Positions 49,276-62,285 of a stretch of DNA of 64,000 nucleotides are shown in pieces (position 1 is the first letter of the stretch; the number at the start of each line of letters is the position of its first letter). Source of the DNA: Flammeovirgaceae bacterium (GTDB taxonomy: Bacteria; Bacteroidota; Bacteroidia; Cytophagales; Cyclobacteriaceae); NCBI GenBank assembly GCA_016709845.1, contig JADJMA010000005.1, positions 62,001 to 126,000 of the forward strand, in the 5' to 3' direction. Both the position numbers and the translations under genes were made by a program. The notes below the pieces were generated by a model. That model had not been told where the DNA came from. It was given only the letters and a program-made list of their open reading frames with translations, and did not search any database.

Positions 49276-49339
49276 TTAAAAAGTAATCGTGACGAAAATC
49301 ACGTATAGGAATTATACCTATACGCTTAAGCCCTGTTAC

Positions 49340-50428
49340 ATGAAATATAGAATTCTTCTTTTCATTTCATCTTTTCTGATTCTTATTGCCTGTGCAGATA
49401 AAGACGGAAAAAATCTTCCGCCTTCCTCTGGAAAAACGGGCGATATTTTTTTAATTATGGATTCCACGCAATGGAAAGGGCCTTTAGGCGATGTGCTTGA
49501 CTCACTCTTCAATGCCGAGATGGAGGGATTGCCCCGAAAAGAACCAATCTTTCACGTCCGTTGGATTGACCCCCGAAAACTCAATTTCGTTTTAAAGCAA
49601 CGGAGAAATCTGATCTTTGCCGTGAGTCTCGATAAAAAAACAACCGGAGCTAAGTTGATCAAACAAACTTTTACGCCCGAGTCATTGGAGAAAATAAAAA
49701 CATCGCCTAATCTATTCAGTCAAAATTTACAAAACCTATTTGCCAAAAATCAGGAAGTGCTTTTTCTATTTAGTAATACAGAAGCCGATCTTATTAAGAA
49801 TATTCGCACGCATGGATCAAAACTGGTAGCCTATTTTAATTTGCGTGAACGAGAACGACAGACTGTCGCGCTATATAAAGCAGACCAACTAAAAGGAATT
49901 CCACAAGCCATGAGAAAGGAATTTAATTGCGAAATGCGGGTGCCTTTTGGATTTCAACTGGTAATGAATGAGCCCGATTTTTTATGGGTTCGTCAAATCA
50001 ATCCGCAAGACGATAAAGATATTTTCATCGCCAGAAAAAAATATACTTCTCCCGATCAGTTTAAGAAGGATAGTCTTATTGCCTTTCGGGATAAGGTTTG
50101 CCGTAAAAATATTTTTGAGGACCCCGAGCGATTAGATACTTATTTGTTGACAGAAACTTCCATTCCATTCAAGCCAGTAATTACGCGCGAAATTAATTTC
50201 AATAAAAAATTTGCGGTGGAGATGCGGGGGTTATGGCGTACAAACAATCTCACCATGGGAGGCCCGTTTGTTTCATTTGCTTTTGTTGACGAGCCGCAGG
50301 GATACTTTTATTATATTGAGGGGTTTACGTTTAGTCCCGGTAAAGATCAACGCGAAATTATGCGCGAACTGGAAACCATTCTTTACACCTTTAAAGTAAG
50401 TAACGAACTTTCTCCCGAAGTCAAATAA
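49340..50428 (+). CDS. DUF4837 family lipoprotein
   Basis: About 362 residues. Lipobox LILIAC at the start of the mature protein, then the DUF4837 domain: SGKTGDIFLIMDSTQWKGPLGD, VRWIDPRKLNFVLKQRRN and VPFGFQLVMNEPDFLWVRQ. The family is confined mainly to Bacteroidota and has no known activity. The ATG at 49340 is placed right before the signal; a longer reading to 49289 is unlikely. It is separated from the lytic transglycosylase by about 64 nt, and the same order is common in relatives. Intact. Confidence 0.88.
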   Translation: MKYRILLFISSFLILIACADKDGKNLPPSSGKTGDIFLIMDSTQWKGPLGDVLDSLFNAEMEGLPRKEPIFHVRWIDPRKLNFVLKQRRNLIFAVSLDKKTTGAKLIKQTFTPESLEKIKTSPNLFSQNLQNLFAKNQEVLFLFSNTEADLIKNIRTHGSKLVAYFNLRERERQTVALYKADQLKGIPQAMRKEFNCEMRVPFGFQLVMNEPDFLWVRQINPQDDKDIFIARKKYTSPDQFKKDSLIAFRDKVCRKNIFEDPERLDTYLLTETSIPFKPVITREINFNKKFAVEMRGLWRTNNLTMGGPFVSFAFVDEPQGYFYYIEGFTFSPGKDQREIMRELETILYTFKVSNELSPEVK

Positions 50429-50544
50429 AATTTGGAACACCTTTCCATTTAGTAAAAATAAAAACGAGTCAATATTTTCGTATGTATTTTGCGGATAATT
50501 TCCGATAGATTGTAAATTGCTTTTTCTAATTCTAAACTATTTGT

Positions 50545-52823
50545 ATGTCAATTAAAATTCGTAAACAAGACGCTCTTAATTATCATACGCAAGGGCAGCC
50601 TGGTAAACTAGAAGTTGTGCCCACCAAAATGTTGAGCACACAACTTGACCTGGCGCTAGCCTACTCGCCTGGCGTGGCCGAGCCTTGCAAAGAAATTGCT
50701 GCTAATAAAGATGATGTCTATAAATATACTTCGAAAGGGAATTTGGTGGCGGTAATCACTAATGGTACAGCTGTATTGGGCTTGGGTAACATTGGGCCAG
50801 AAGCATCTAAACCCGTGATGGAAGGCAAAGCGGTACTATTTAAAAAATATGCTGGTATCGACAGTTTTGATATTGAGATTGACGAATTAGATCCGGATGC
50901 TTTTATCAAAATTGTAAAATCGTTAGAGCCTACTTTTGGCGGCATAAACCTGGAGGACATTAAAGCTCCGGAGTGTTTCAAAATTGAAACCGAGTTACGG
51001 GAGAAGATGAACATTCCGATTATGCATGACGACCAACATGGTACGGCTATAATTTCGAGTGCTGCATTACTAAATGCACTTGAAATCATTGGAAAGAAAA
51101 TTAATGAAGTTGTATTAGTGGTTAATGGAGCAGGAGCTGCTGCTGTGTCGTGTTCAAAACTTTATCTCGCACTGGGCTTAAAAAAAGAGAACCTCATTAT
51201 GTGCGACAGCAAAGGGGTGATTCATGAAAATCGTGAAGGACTTGATACCAGTAAAAAATATTTTGCCACCAATAGAAAAGTTACCACACTATCGGAAGCA
51301 GTAAAGGGAGCGGATGTATTTATAGGTTTATCGATAGCCGATATTCTAAAGCCTGAAGATATCTTGTTAATGGCAAAGGATCCTATTGTCTTTGCACTGG
51401 CTAATCCCAATCCTGAAATAGATTATAATCTGGCCATGAAAACCAGACCTGATTTAATTATGGGAACGGGCCGCTCCGATCATCCTAATCAGGTAAACAA
51501 TGTATTAGGATTTCCCTACATTTTTAGAGGTGCCTTGGATGTACGGGCTACCGAGATAAATGAAGAAATGAAACTGGCGGCTGTTCGTGCCATAGCGGAT
51601 TTGGCTAAGGAGCCCGTACCCGATATTGTTTTTCAAGCCTACGGTATTGATCTGATTCAGTTCGGTCGCGAATATTTGATTCCTAAACCCTTGGATCCAC
51701 GGCTTATCACAACTATTTCGCCTGCGGTAGCCAAAGCAGCCATGGATTCTGGTATAGCCAAAAATCCAATCACCGATTGGGGAAAATATCATGAGGATCT
51801 TTTGAAGCGGGTGGGTATTGATCAAAAACTTACTTCAAGAATTATTGATGTGGCTAAAACAAAACCGAAGCAAATTGTTTTCGCTGAAGCCGATCATCCA
51901 AAAATTTTAAAAGCAGCACAAATACTTCAAGACCAAAAAATCGCCTTTCCTATTTTGTTAGGTAGCCGGGTCGACATTGAAAAGTTGATTCATGAACATG
52001 GCCTGGATCTTAGTGAGTGCAAGATTATCGATCCGCGCGAGGAGAAAGAGCGAACCGAAAAATTTGCAATCGCTTATCATAAGAAGCGCGAACGCAAGGG
52101 AGTTACTTTAAAGGATGCCCATCGGCAAATGCGTGATCGCAATGCCTTCGGAGCCATGATGGTAGAATTTGGCGAGGCCGATGCGCTGGTATCTGGACTT
52201 ACCAAAGATTATCCAAAAACCATTTTGCCTTCGTTACAAATTATTGGCATGGCCGAAGGAGTAAACCGTGTAGCCGGTATGTATATTATCCTCAATAAAA
52301 AAGGAACTTTCTTTTTTGCGGATTGCACCGTTAATGTAGATCCAAATGCAGAAGAATTGGTGGATATCATAGGCTTGGCCGCACGAGGCGTGAAGGTTTT
52401 TGATGTTGAACCACGTATTGCTATCCTCTCTTATTCAAACTTCGGTTCGAGTAAAGGCGTGATTCCCGAGAAAACAATGAAGGCCGTGAAGTTGGCGAAA
52501 GCAAAATATCCCGACTTGATTCTGGATGGTGAAATTCAGGCGAATGTAGCCTTTGATACGGATATTCAACAAGAGATGTATCCTTTCAGTGCATTGGCAA
52601 AAGACGGAGCTAACACCTTGATTTTTCCGAATCTGGCAGCAGGTAACATTGCCTATAAATTACTAATTGAAATTGGTGGTGCCGAATCGATCGGTCCTAT
52701 TTTATTGGGAATGAAAAACCGGTGCATGTTTTACAGCTGGGTAGCTCTATTCGCGATATTGTTAACATGGCTGCAATCGCTGTGGTTGATGCTCAATTGC
52801 ACGAAAAAAATGTTCACTTGTAA
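50545..52823 (+). CDS. maeB: NADP-dependent malic enzyme, MaeB type with phosphotransacetylase domain, frameshifted at the C terminus
   Basis: About 760 residues. The malic domain (1-430) has LALAYSPGVAEPC, GNIGPEASKPVMEGKA, IMHDDQHGTAI and the NADP motif VVNGAGAAAVSC. A C-terminal phosphate acetyltransferase-like domain follows (KIVFAEADHPK-type start, VSGLTKDYPKTILPS), which in MaeB is regulatory. It decarboxylates malate to pyruvate, giving NADPH. Near 52715 one A missing from a run of five shifts the frame; adding it gives LGMKKPVHVLQLGSS and a stop at 52821-52823, the normal end. Convergent with the MreB-like gene. Confidence 0.93.
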
Positions 52824-52865
52824 ATCATTCCTAGTCTTGAGATTAACATGGACCACAAAAGATTT

Positions 52866-52887
52866 CGGTCTATAAAGATACAGACCG
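52866..52887. terminator. Hairpin between convergent maeB and MreB-like genes
   Basis: Stem CGGTCT / AGACCG with a 10-nt loop, followed by AGGTTTTAAAA on the plus strand. It lies 43 nt after the mended maeB stop and could end transcription from either side. Confidence 0.5.
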
Positions 52888-52928
52888 AGGTTTTAAAATG
52901 ATCATCTGTAAAATTTAAGTTGGTACTC

Positions 52929-53949
52929 CTAAAGTAATATCGAGCGATACTTCTGCGGAGCTGCCAGAATTTTGGCAATCCCCTTACTTACTGCCAGCAA
53001 TGGTTCTGTATCAATGTGGACCGGTAATTGAAATGTTTTTTCCAGGCGCTCGCGAATACCTTTTAATTGTGCATTGCCTCCGGTAACATAAATTCCGGAA
53101 CGGTAAATATCTGCTGACAATTCCGGGTGGGCAAATTTCGAGCGATTGCTGAATACAGGTTTCAATTTGTTTAAAAGGCCGCTCTAATACTTGCGTTAAC
53201 TCCGGTTGTGCAATAACCCGGTTAGTGGGTATTCCCTCCATTAAATCTTTACCCTTCACTTGAGCAAACACCGTTTCCAACGAAACAGGCGAATAGACAC
53301 ACCCGATTTCTTTTTTTATACGCTCGGCCGTTTTTAATCCTATAGACAGATTGTACACACGCCTGAAGTAATCCTGAATTTCTTCATCGAAGGTATCGCC
53401 ACCAACTCGAATTGATTGAAAAGCAGCAATCCCCGATAAGGAAATAATAACCACTTCGGTAATACCTCCTCCAATATCAACCACTAATTTTCCTTCCGGT
53501 TCTTTAATATCTAATCCCAGACCGAGTGTAGCGGCAAGTGGTTCGTGTACCAAAAAAGTATTTTTAGATGAGAACTGATCCAACACATCGCGCAAAGCTC
53601 GCTTCTCAACCGGGGTTGTATCGTAGGGCACGCCAGACAAAAGGTAATTATAACCAGAAGGAAAATACGATGGTTTTTCAACTCGGTTCACTAAATTTTT
53701 TAACATCTTCTTTACCGATTCGCCATCTGAGATTACGCCCCCCTTTAGTGGCTTAACCGGCTTAAGGTTGCTATGCGTTTTCTCCATCATTTCGTAGGCT
53801 TTATCACCTACGGCTTCCACTTTATTATTTAATTCGTTCACAATCATGAAGGAGGGCTGCGAAAGCAGAATAGCCGATTGATCAGATAACAACGTGTTAT
53901 TATTGCCGAGGTCTATAGCCAGATTTTTTGTCGAGGAGAAATTAAACAT
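52929..53949 (-). CDS. MreB-like actin-family cell-shape protein, frameshifted
   Basis: About 340 residues after mending. Actin-fold motifs: phosphate 1 LAIDLGNNNTLL, connect/phosphate 2 LVVDIGGGITEVVII, RVGGDTFDEEIQDYF, and the adenosine motif GIYVTGGNAQLKG. The frame breaks near 53137 where one C is extra in CCACCCGG; removing it links to PPELSADIYRSG. It differs from canonical MreB (the first motif is DLGTANT there), stands alone without mreC or mreD and may be a paralogue. MreB-like proteins polymerise under the membrane and guide wall synthesis. Divergent from ruvA with about 137 nt between. Confidence 0.87.
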
Positions 53950-54086
53950 ACCACAAAGATATTAGGATGATATTCAAAGTACCATGTATATCAGAACTAA
54001 AAAAATCACACTGCCTTCGATTCTTACATCACTCTTGTTTACCTGCGTAAATCCTCGTAAAATGCATTCTATTTTTTAAGCTTTTG

Positions 54087-54677
54087 ATGATAGCATACTT
54101 AAAAGGAAAGCTCATACACAAAGAGCCCACGTACGTAGTGTTGGAGGTAAACGGCATTGGCTACCAGGTTAGCATCTCGCTGAATACATTTTCTGAAATT
54201 AAAGATCAGGAAGACCTTCGGCTGTCTACCTATATGCACGTGCGTGAGGATGCTCATATTTTGTTTGGATTTGCCACAGATGCCGAAAAACAGATGTTTC
54301 AGTACCTGATTTCCGTAAATGGGGTAGGACCGAATACCGCTCTGGTTGTACTGTCATACCTTCCGCCCAACGAGCTTCGGGCGGCCATTGTTCGAGAGGA
54401 TGCCGGAGTGCTGCAGGCGGTAAAGGGAATTGGTGGCAAAACAGCCCAAAGGATAATCCTTGAGTTGAAAGACAAACTTCGAAAAGATCCCTCTTTGGAG
54501 GATACCGAAAAACCAGGCTTGGTACGCAATACGATGCGCCACGAGGCGTTAACTGCCTTAATGACGCTTGGCATTACCCGTGGGGCTGCCGAAAAAAGCG
54601 TTGATACGGTCCTGAAGAAGTCAGGAAATACCATTAGTTTAGAAGAGCTCGTTAAGCAAGCACTCAAAAACGCCTGA
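54087..54677 (+). CDS. ruvA: Holliday junction DNA helicase subunit RuvA
   Basis: 196 residues from ATG 54087 (a TTG one codon earlier is unneeded). Domain I OB-fold begins MIAYLKGKLIHKEPTYVVLE; domain II has two helix-hairpin-helix motifs, SVNGVGPNTALVVLS and AVKGIGGKTAQRIILELKDKL; domain III (TALMTLGITRGAAEKSVD) contacts RuvB. RuvA holds Holliday junctions for RuvB. RuvB and RuvC genes are not in the window. The sprA gene starts 7 nt after its stop, an order well known in Bacteroidota. Intact. Confidence 0.96.
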   Translation: MIAYLKGKLIHKEPTYVVLEVNGIGYQVSISLNTFSEIKDQEDLRLSTYMHVREDAHILFGFATDAEKQMFQYLISVNGVGPNTALVVLSYLPPNELRAAIVREDAGVLQAVKGIGGKTAQRIILELKDKLRKDPSLEDTEKPGLVRNTMRHEALTALMTLGITRGAAEKSVDTVLKKSGNTISLEELVKQALKNA

Positions 54678-54684
54678 ACCACGA

Positions 54685-57600
54685 TTGATTGTAACGACCC
54701 GGAAGATTCAGTTTATCTTCGGACTGAGCATTTGCCTCGCGGCTTGCTTATCCGCAACCGCGGGCTACGGCCAACAGCGGGACTCTACCCGTGTGGATAC
54801 CGTTCGGTCAACCAATTATAATCCTTTTCGTCCCAATTTCAGATTGAATGATCGGTATGGAGACCCATTCTCCAACTTCACCACATATTCTCCGCTATAC
54901 CTTAAGGATCCAAAAAGTTTAAAGACTGATGTGGAGGTGGATACCGGCAGAAATTATAACATCTATGAAAAGATGGGTACCGTTAATTTTCGAACCCCGT
55001 CATCCATGTCCTTTGAAGAGTTCAGTCGCCAACAAGACCAGATCATAAAACGAAACTACTGGCAATCGCGCAGCAAAGCCTTGGACGGGGAAAGTGCCGT
55101 AAGCAGTCGGAATCTTATTCCTAAAATTTATGTAAGCCCTACCCTCGACCGGATTTTTGGTGGAAGCTATGTGGAGTTGATTCCGCGAGGGTTTGTTAAT
55201 CTTGATTTTGGCGGCCAATGGCAACGCATTGAGAATCCCACCATCCCGCTAAGGCAACAGAAAAATGGCGGCTTTGAGTTCGACCAGCAAATTAACTTGA
55301 GTGTGGTGGGAAAGGTGGGTGAGAAGCTAGCCGTAACAACCAATTTTGACAATAACAATTCATTCGATTTTCAAAATAATTTGAAGGTAGAGTACACCGG
55401 CTTTAAAGAAGACATCATTAAAAAGTTTGAAATTGGTAATGTGAGTTTGCCGCTTAACAACAGTTTGATTACTGGTTCGCAAAACTTGTTTGGAATAAAA
55501 ACTCAAATGCAGTTTGGGAAACTGTATGTTACTGCACTCGCAACAACACAACGCGGCAAGCAGTCGTCCATTAAAGTATCGGGTAGCACGAACGGAGCCG
55601 CTCAAGGTCGGCCATTCGAAATTGTTGGATCGAACTATGATGAAAATCGACATTTCTTTATAGGCCAATTCTTCAGAGATAATTTTGAAGGTTGGTTGGG
55701 CACGCTTCCGCAGATTACTTCAGGCGTCAATATTACTCGCATTGAAGTGTATCTGCTCAATCGGCAAAACGATACCCAAACTACGCGCAACGTAGTAGGC
55801 CTTATGGACATGGGCGAGTCTGACAAAATTTATCGCAAGGATATTCTTACCTCCGCGGTTGCTCCAAAATCTCCTACCGCTAATAATGCCAACGATTTAT
55901 TTACAAAACTAGATGGAATATCCCCTAAATCTGATGGAATCAATCAGGCTTTAGAGGGATTAGGTTTTAAGAACGGTACAGACTTTGAGAAAATTACAAG
56001 TTCAAGAAAATTAACTCCTAGCGAATACGCCTTTAACAAAGAGCTTGGCTACTTAACCCTGCAGCGAAAATTGCAGAATGACGAAGCCTTGGCCATTGCC
56101 TTTGAATATACCTATAATGGCCGGGTTTATAAAGTGGGCGAACTTAGTGAAGACTATGGTAATAAACCGGAGGATGAGGTTGTCTATTTGAAGTTACTAC
56201 GACCCCGAAAATTAGCATTAAAGATGATCAGGGAAAAATTTTACCTACCTGGAATCTAATGATGAAAAATATTTACAACCTGAATGTAAACCAACTAACG
56301 CGCGAGGGCTTTCAACTTCGCATAATTTATCGTGATGACCGCACCGGTATTGATAACCCCCAATTGCAAGAGGGCGATTACTCAAGAACACAACAATTGA
56401 TTCAGGTTTTTGGGTTAGATCGATTGAATCCTTACAACGATCCGCAACCCGATGGCAATTTTGACTTCGTTGAAAAGATTACGGTAAACACCGAAACGGG
56501 TGCTATTATTTTCCTTACCTCGAACCTTTTGATAAAGCACTTAGGAATCTGTTTGCACTAGAAAATCCGTCTGTAGGCGCTCAGCTTGTTAATAAATATG
56601 TCTACGACACGCTGTATCGAACAACAAAAGCGGAAGCCGAGTTAGTGGCCACCAAAAATAAATTTTACCTGGTGGGTTCATTTAAAGCGGGTTCGGGTAA
56701 AGACATCATCATACAAGGTTTCAATATATCTCCGGGCTCAGTAAAAGTTTATTCGGGTGGCAGCCCGTTGCGCGAGGGTACCGATTATACGGTGGATTAT
56801 ACGTTTGGAAAAGTTACGATTCTAAATGAAGGAATTCTGAGTTCAGGGAAAGATATAGACATCACCTACGAACAGCAAGATCCATTTTCCTTTCAAACCC
56901 GATCGTTGTTGGGTACTCGTTTGGATTATAAACTTAGTGACGATATTAACATCGGCTCAACGATGCTCTACTATAACGAGCGAGCTCTGGTAACCCGAAA
57001 CTTAATTGGCAATGAGCCTGCACGTAATTTGCAATATGGCCTTGACTTTAACATGCGCAAAAATTCCGTTGCCTTAACTAAGCTCGTTGATCTTCTTCCT
57101 TTCATTCAAACAAAAGAACAATCTAATGTAACGCTGAACGCTGAATTCGCACAACTATTACCCGGCACCTCTAATCAAGTAGGTGGTGAAGGAACCTCAT
57201 TTATTGACGATTTTGAAAACACGGCTACACCCTATAATCTTATCAATCCCCAGGCATGGAAGTATGCCTCGGTGCCCATAGAGTTTGATCAAACCAATGG
57301 CGCCATTGATGATACGCGTTCCGGACTCAAGCGCGCGAGGCTGGCCTGGTACCAGATAGACAATACTTTTTATAGCAACAACTCACAGTTTAAACCCAAG
57401 TATATTAACGATGAAACTCTAAAAAATCATTACGTGCGGCCTGTGCAGCCTGACGAAATTTTTCCATACTTCGATCCCTACGTAGGAAATTTCTTTGAAC
57501 CCATTTTTGATCTTGCCTACTACCCTTCTGAACGCGGTGCTTACAATTTCAATACCGATCTCAATGCGGATGGTACCTTAAAGAATCCTGCTGATAACTG

Positions 57601-60600
57601 GGGTGGGATTACCACGGCTTTTCGCTCGGAAGTCGATTTTGATAAAGCGAATATCGAATACCTTGAATATTGGATGATGGACCCCTTCATTAATTCAGTA
57701 AATGGGCAGATTGACGATGGAAAAACTTCGCAACCTAATACAACCGGGGGTAAATTGGTTTTTCAGTTAGGCAGTATCTCCGAAGATCTTATGCGTGATG
57801 GTAAACACGCGTTTGAAAATGGACTACCTGCCGATGGTGACACCACCTCCTATAATGTTTCATCAAACAACTGGGGTTATGTTACCAACAAACAATATTT
57901 GAACAATGCGTTTGACAATAACCCAAATGGCCGCCCCTATCAGGATGTGGGGTTGGATGGCGCGAATAATTCTTATGAAAGGAATAAGTTCTCCGGATTT
58001 TTAAATTCACTGCTCAATCCTACGCTCAGACAAATCGTCTCAGAAGATCCTACGGCTGACGATTTTAAATATTTTTTAGACCCGGGTTATAACGATAATC
58101 AGGCCGGTATCTTGGAACGATATAAAATGTATAATGGGCTTGAGAATAATACGCCCGTGCTAACGGATCCTAACGGTGCTCCGCAATCCAGCACAACAAT
58201 ACCCGACAATGAAGATCTGAATGCTGACAATACCATTAGTGATTTAGAAGAATACTATTCGTATAGCATGAATCTTAAGCCCAATCAAATGGTAGTGGGT
58301 AAAAATTTTATTGTTGATAAGATTACCAATGTTGTTAATGGCGATCAGGTTACCTGGTATCTCTTCCGCATTCCGATCCGACAATTTGATGAAAAAGTAG
58401 GGAATCTGGAAGGGTTTAAGTCCATTCGCTATGCGCGAATGTATTTAACGGGGTTTGTACAACCCGTTGTGTTGCGTATGGCAAAGTTTCGCACTGTTGG
58501 TAGCCGGTGGAGACGATACACCGGCAATTTGCAAGAGTCCAGTTTTGGAGAACCCATAGAACCCGATCAGGATAATTTTTCTGTTTCGGTTGTTGGTGTT
58601 GAAGAAAACGGAGCCGGCAATGAAATCAAGCCACCCTATATCGAACCGCTCAAGCGCGATCGCGATAATACGTCTACCCAGCAACGCAGGCTCAATGAAC
58701 AGGCCGTTCAATTATGCACGCGGGATTTATCGGATGGCGATGCGCGGTCTATCTTCAAAAATGTATCGATGGATTTTTTCAATTACGGAAGAATAAAAAT
58801 GTTTTTGAGTGCCTACAATACAAATCCTTCGAACATAATTAATGACGATGAATTGGTTGCCTTTATACGACTGGGTACCGACTTCGATGAAAATTATTAT
58901 GAGATTGAATTACCGCTTAAAATTACTCCGGCCGATGCTCCCCGAACGGTTGATGCAATCTGGCCATTAGAAAATCAAATCGATCTTGATCTGAATGACT
59001 TGTATGCGTTAAAAGTTAAACGCGATCGTGAAGGATATAACCTTGGACTTTGATATCCGCAGGATGGACCCGCATCTGCGGGCAAACATGGAATCCGAAT
59101 TTTAGGCCGGCCCGATATCAGCCAGGTTAAGTTGATGATGATTGGTGTTCGTAACCCGCGTAATGACGGCCGAGCTTATAATGTGTGTATGTGGGCTAAT
59201 GAACTCCGGCTTACCGATTTTGATCGAACAGCTGGCTGGGCGGGCAATGCCGTACTCAGTACAAAACTGGCAGACCTTGGGAACGGTTACCGGTTCCGTT
59301 CGGTATACCGGCTTTGGTTATGGTAATGTGCAATCAAAAATTTCCGAGCGCTCGCGAAGTGACGCTCTTTCATATGACATTTCAACCAACCTAAATATTG
59401 ACAAGCTTCTCCCTAAATGGACAGGATTAAAAATTCCTATGTTCTATAGTTATGAACAAGCAACCATCAATCCGAAATACGATCCAGCAAACCCGGACCT
59501 GCGGCTGGAGGCCACACTAAAATCGTTTGACACACAAGCTGAGCGCGATGCGTATCTGAATTTAATTCGGGATAAATCAATCAGGCGAAGTTTAAACTTT
59601 ACCAACGTTAGAAAGGTGAAAACCAAACAAGATGCCGTAGCACATATTTACGACATTGAAAATTTTGCATTTACCTACGCGCAAAGCGAGGCTACGCAAA
59701 CCAATTTTAATTTACAGGAAAATACAAGAAAAATTATAAAGCAGCCGGTGTTTGGCAATACTCACCCAAGTTTAAAGGCTTTGAACCGTTTAAGAATATG
59801 AAATTTTTGTCATCTCCCTTTTTGCAGTTGATCAAGGATTTCAATTTCAATCCTTTGCCTTCTAATCTTTCAGTGCGCTACGACTTAGATCGTTCCTTTA
59901 GTAAAATGACGTACCGCAATGCCAATACCGATGCACAAAATTCAGTACCTAATTTTCAAAAGTTTTTCATATTTAATCGCACCTACAATGTGCGATGGTC
60001 CCTCGCCAAATCGCTTTCAATTGACTATGCCTCTCGAATCAATGCGATTATCGATGAGCCTAATGGTGATTTGAATAATCAGGATTCGCTCGATATAGTA
60101 ATTGCAAACCTAAAGAAGTTTGGCCGAACCAAAACATTCGATCAAAATATCAGTGCCAACTACACGGTGCCCCTGGATAAGTTTCCGCTTACCAATTGGT
60201 TAGGTGCGGAGTATCGCTATAATGTTGGATACAACTGGAAAGCAGGACCCTTGGAAAGCATTGATTCATTGAAGTTGGGAAACATTGTACAAAATAGTCA
60301 GGAGCAGGCACTCAGTGGTCGCATTGATATGGTAAAACTTTATAACAAAATTGGCTTTTTGAAAGGAGTGAACACACCAGCCCGACCTAAGGTGCCCACC
60401 CCTCAAACAAAACCTACTCAACCTGATACCGTTAGGCGACCTCCGGAATTAAAAGCAATAAAAGGTTTGCTGCGACTCATTATGTCATTGAGAAATATTA
60501 CAGGTACCTATTCTTTAAATCAAGGAACGATCCTACCCGGATTTACGCCCGTGCCCTACTTGTTTGGTATGGATAAAGGTTGGAACGCACCGGGCTGGGG

Positions 60601-61816
60601 TTTTGTATTAGGACAGCAAGATCCGGAATTTCAAATAAAGGCAGGCAAAAATGGATGGTTAACAACCAATCAAAAACTAACAACCCCTTACACACAAAAT
60701 CAGATGAAGGATATGGGTTTACGGGCATCTCTTGAACCATCGGCCGATTTAAAAATCCAATTAGATGTAAAAAAGAATTCGATGACTTCTTATCAGGAAA
60801 TCTATCGGATAGACTCCACCGGGTTTGCCTATGAATCTATAGGACAGAGTAGGCTTGGTTCTTACAAAACCTCTATCCTAACGATAAACACAGCGTTTAA
60901 AAATAATAGTAGTATTAACTCAACCGTCTTTCAACAATTTCAAGAAAACATTCCCCTTGTGCAGGATCGCTTTACGCGGATCACAGGCAACTCATATGAA
61001 ACTCAATCGCAGGATGTTTTGATTCCGGCATTCATAGCCGCGTATACTGGCAAATCCACCGAAACCGTTAATCTTTCGCCCTTCCCGGCAATACCAATTC
61101 CCAACTGGCGATTGGACTACACCGGCTTAAGCAAATTGGAAGGGCTAAAAGAAATTTTTCAATCCATCACAATTAATCATGCTTACAACTCATCGTACTC
61201 AGTTGTAAACTACTCTAACTCTTTGGAGTATTCCGATGTATCCATTAACAATCCGGTAGAAGATTATAATAATGGGATGTTTGCCTCCCGAACAAACGCC
61301 AAAGGTGAACTTATACCTGTGTATGTTATCAGCCAGGTGATGATTAGTGAGCAGTTTGCGCCCTTGGTAGGGATTAATCTAAGAACCCGGTCTAAACTTA
61401 ATTTCAGGTTTGAATATAAAACCAAGCGCGATCTGGCTTTAAATATTTCTAATTCGCAAATAACCGAACTTACCAGTAAAGACTGGTCTGTTGATTTGGG
61501 CTATACCAAAAACAATATGAAGTTGCCTTTCAAAACACAGGGCCGGGTGATAACCCTTAAAAATGACATCACGTTTCAACTCAACATGAGTATTGCAAAT
61601 AATCAAACTATACAGCGCAAAATCAATGAAGTAAACACCATCACCAATGGTAATTTAAATTACCAGCTACGACCCAACATCAGCTATTTGGTTAATCAGA
61701 AATTACGCGTTCAGGCCTACTACGAAAGAAGCATTAACGAACCTCTGGTTACCAATACCTACCGCAGATCTACTACCCGGGCCGGAGTAAAGGTGTTATT
61801 TAACCTATCGCAATAA
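54685..61816 (+). CDS. sprA: SprA, type IX secretion system outer membrane translocon, at least five frameshifts
   Basis: About 2377 codons in five overlapping readings. SprA forms the giant barrel through which type IX cargo crosses the outer membrane, and gliding motility depends on it in relatives. The front has a signal (LAACLSATAGYGQQ), YNPFRPNFRLNDRYGDPFSN and EYTGFKEDIIKKFEIGNVSLP; the middle FIDDFENTATPYNLI and WMMDPF; the end RTRSKLNFRFEYKTKRDL and TYRRSTTRAGVKVLFNLSQ. Frame breaks lie near 56225, 56545, 59050, 59270 and 59770; each is mended by one or two bases, several in A or T runs. Total length is normal for SprA (about 2300-2500), so no large part is missing. Start is TTG at 54685, the only candidate before the signal. 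Confidence 0.95.
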
Positions 61817-61817
61817 A

Positions 61818-61846
61818 TTATCCTTTTGCACTTCTTTTAAGGATAA
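61818..61846. terminator. Inverted repeat after sprA
   Basis: Perfect 8-bp arms TTATCCTT / AAGGATAA with a 13-nt loop, immediately after the sprA stop. No T run follows, so termination is possible but not certain. Confidence 0.45.
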
Positions 61847-61877
61847 AATAACTACCTAAAATAAGTAATAGTTTCAC

Positions 61878-61885
61878 TATTTTTG
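61878..61885 (+). promoter_or_regulatory. Promoter -7 box TATTTTTG before gcvH
   Basis: Exact TAnnTTTG match ending 25 nt before the gcvH start codon. Confidence 0.45.
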
Positions 61886-61910
61886 GGGCAAAATTTATTC
61901 CTTAAACGCT

Positions 61911-62283
61911 ATGAATATTCCTGCAGAACTCAAGTACACAAAAGACCACGAATGGGTTAAAGTTGAAGGCAATCAGGCCACTATCGGCATCACCGATTTT
62001 GCACAAGGTGAACTAGGTGATATTGTTTATGTCGACATATCAACCGTAGGTCAGCAAATTAAGCAACACGATGTTTTTGGAACAGTGGAAGCGGTAAAAA
62101 CTGTATCAGATTTATATATGCCTATCAGCGGCAAGGTGGTTGAATTTAATAAAGCATTGGAAGCCGCACCCGAAAAAGTGAATAGTGATGCCTATGGCGA
62201 AGGATGGATGGTAAAATTTCCTAACAAATGCTGCAGAACTTGATTCTCTGCTAACTGCGGAACAATACAAAGAACTTATTTAA
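61911..62283 (+). CDS. gcvH: Glycine cleavage system H protein, frameshifted near the C terminus
   Basis: About 125 residues after mending. It has KYTKDHEWVKVEG at the start and the lipoylation site Lys63 in GTVEAVKTVSDLY, typical for H protein, which shuttles the aminomethyl group between P, T and L proteins. The last 25 residues are out of frame after about 62215; another frame gives NAAELDSLLTAEQYKELI and TAA at 62281-62283. It precedes lipA by about 93 nt; LipA makes the lipoyl group this protein carries. P, T and L protein genes are not in the window. Confidence 0.94.
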
Positions 62284-62285
62284 AA

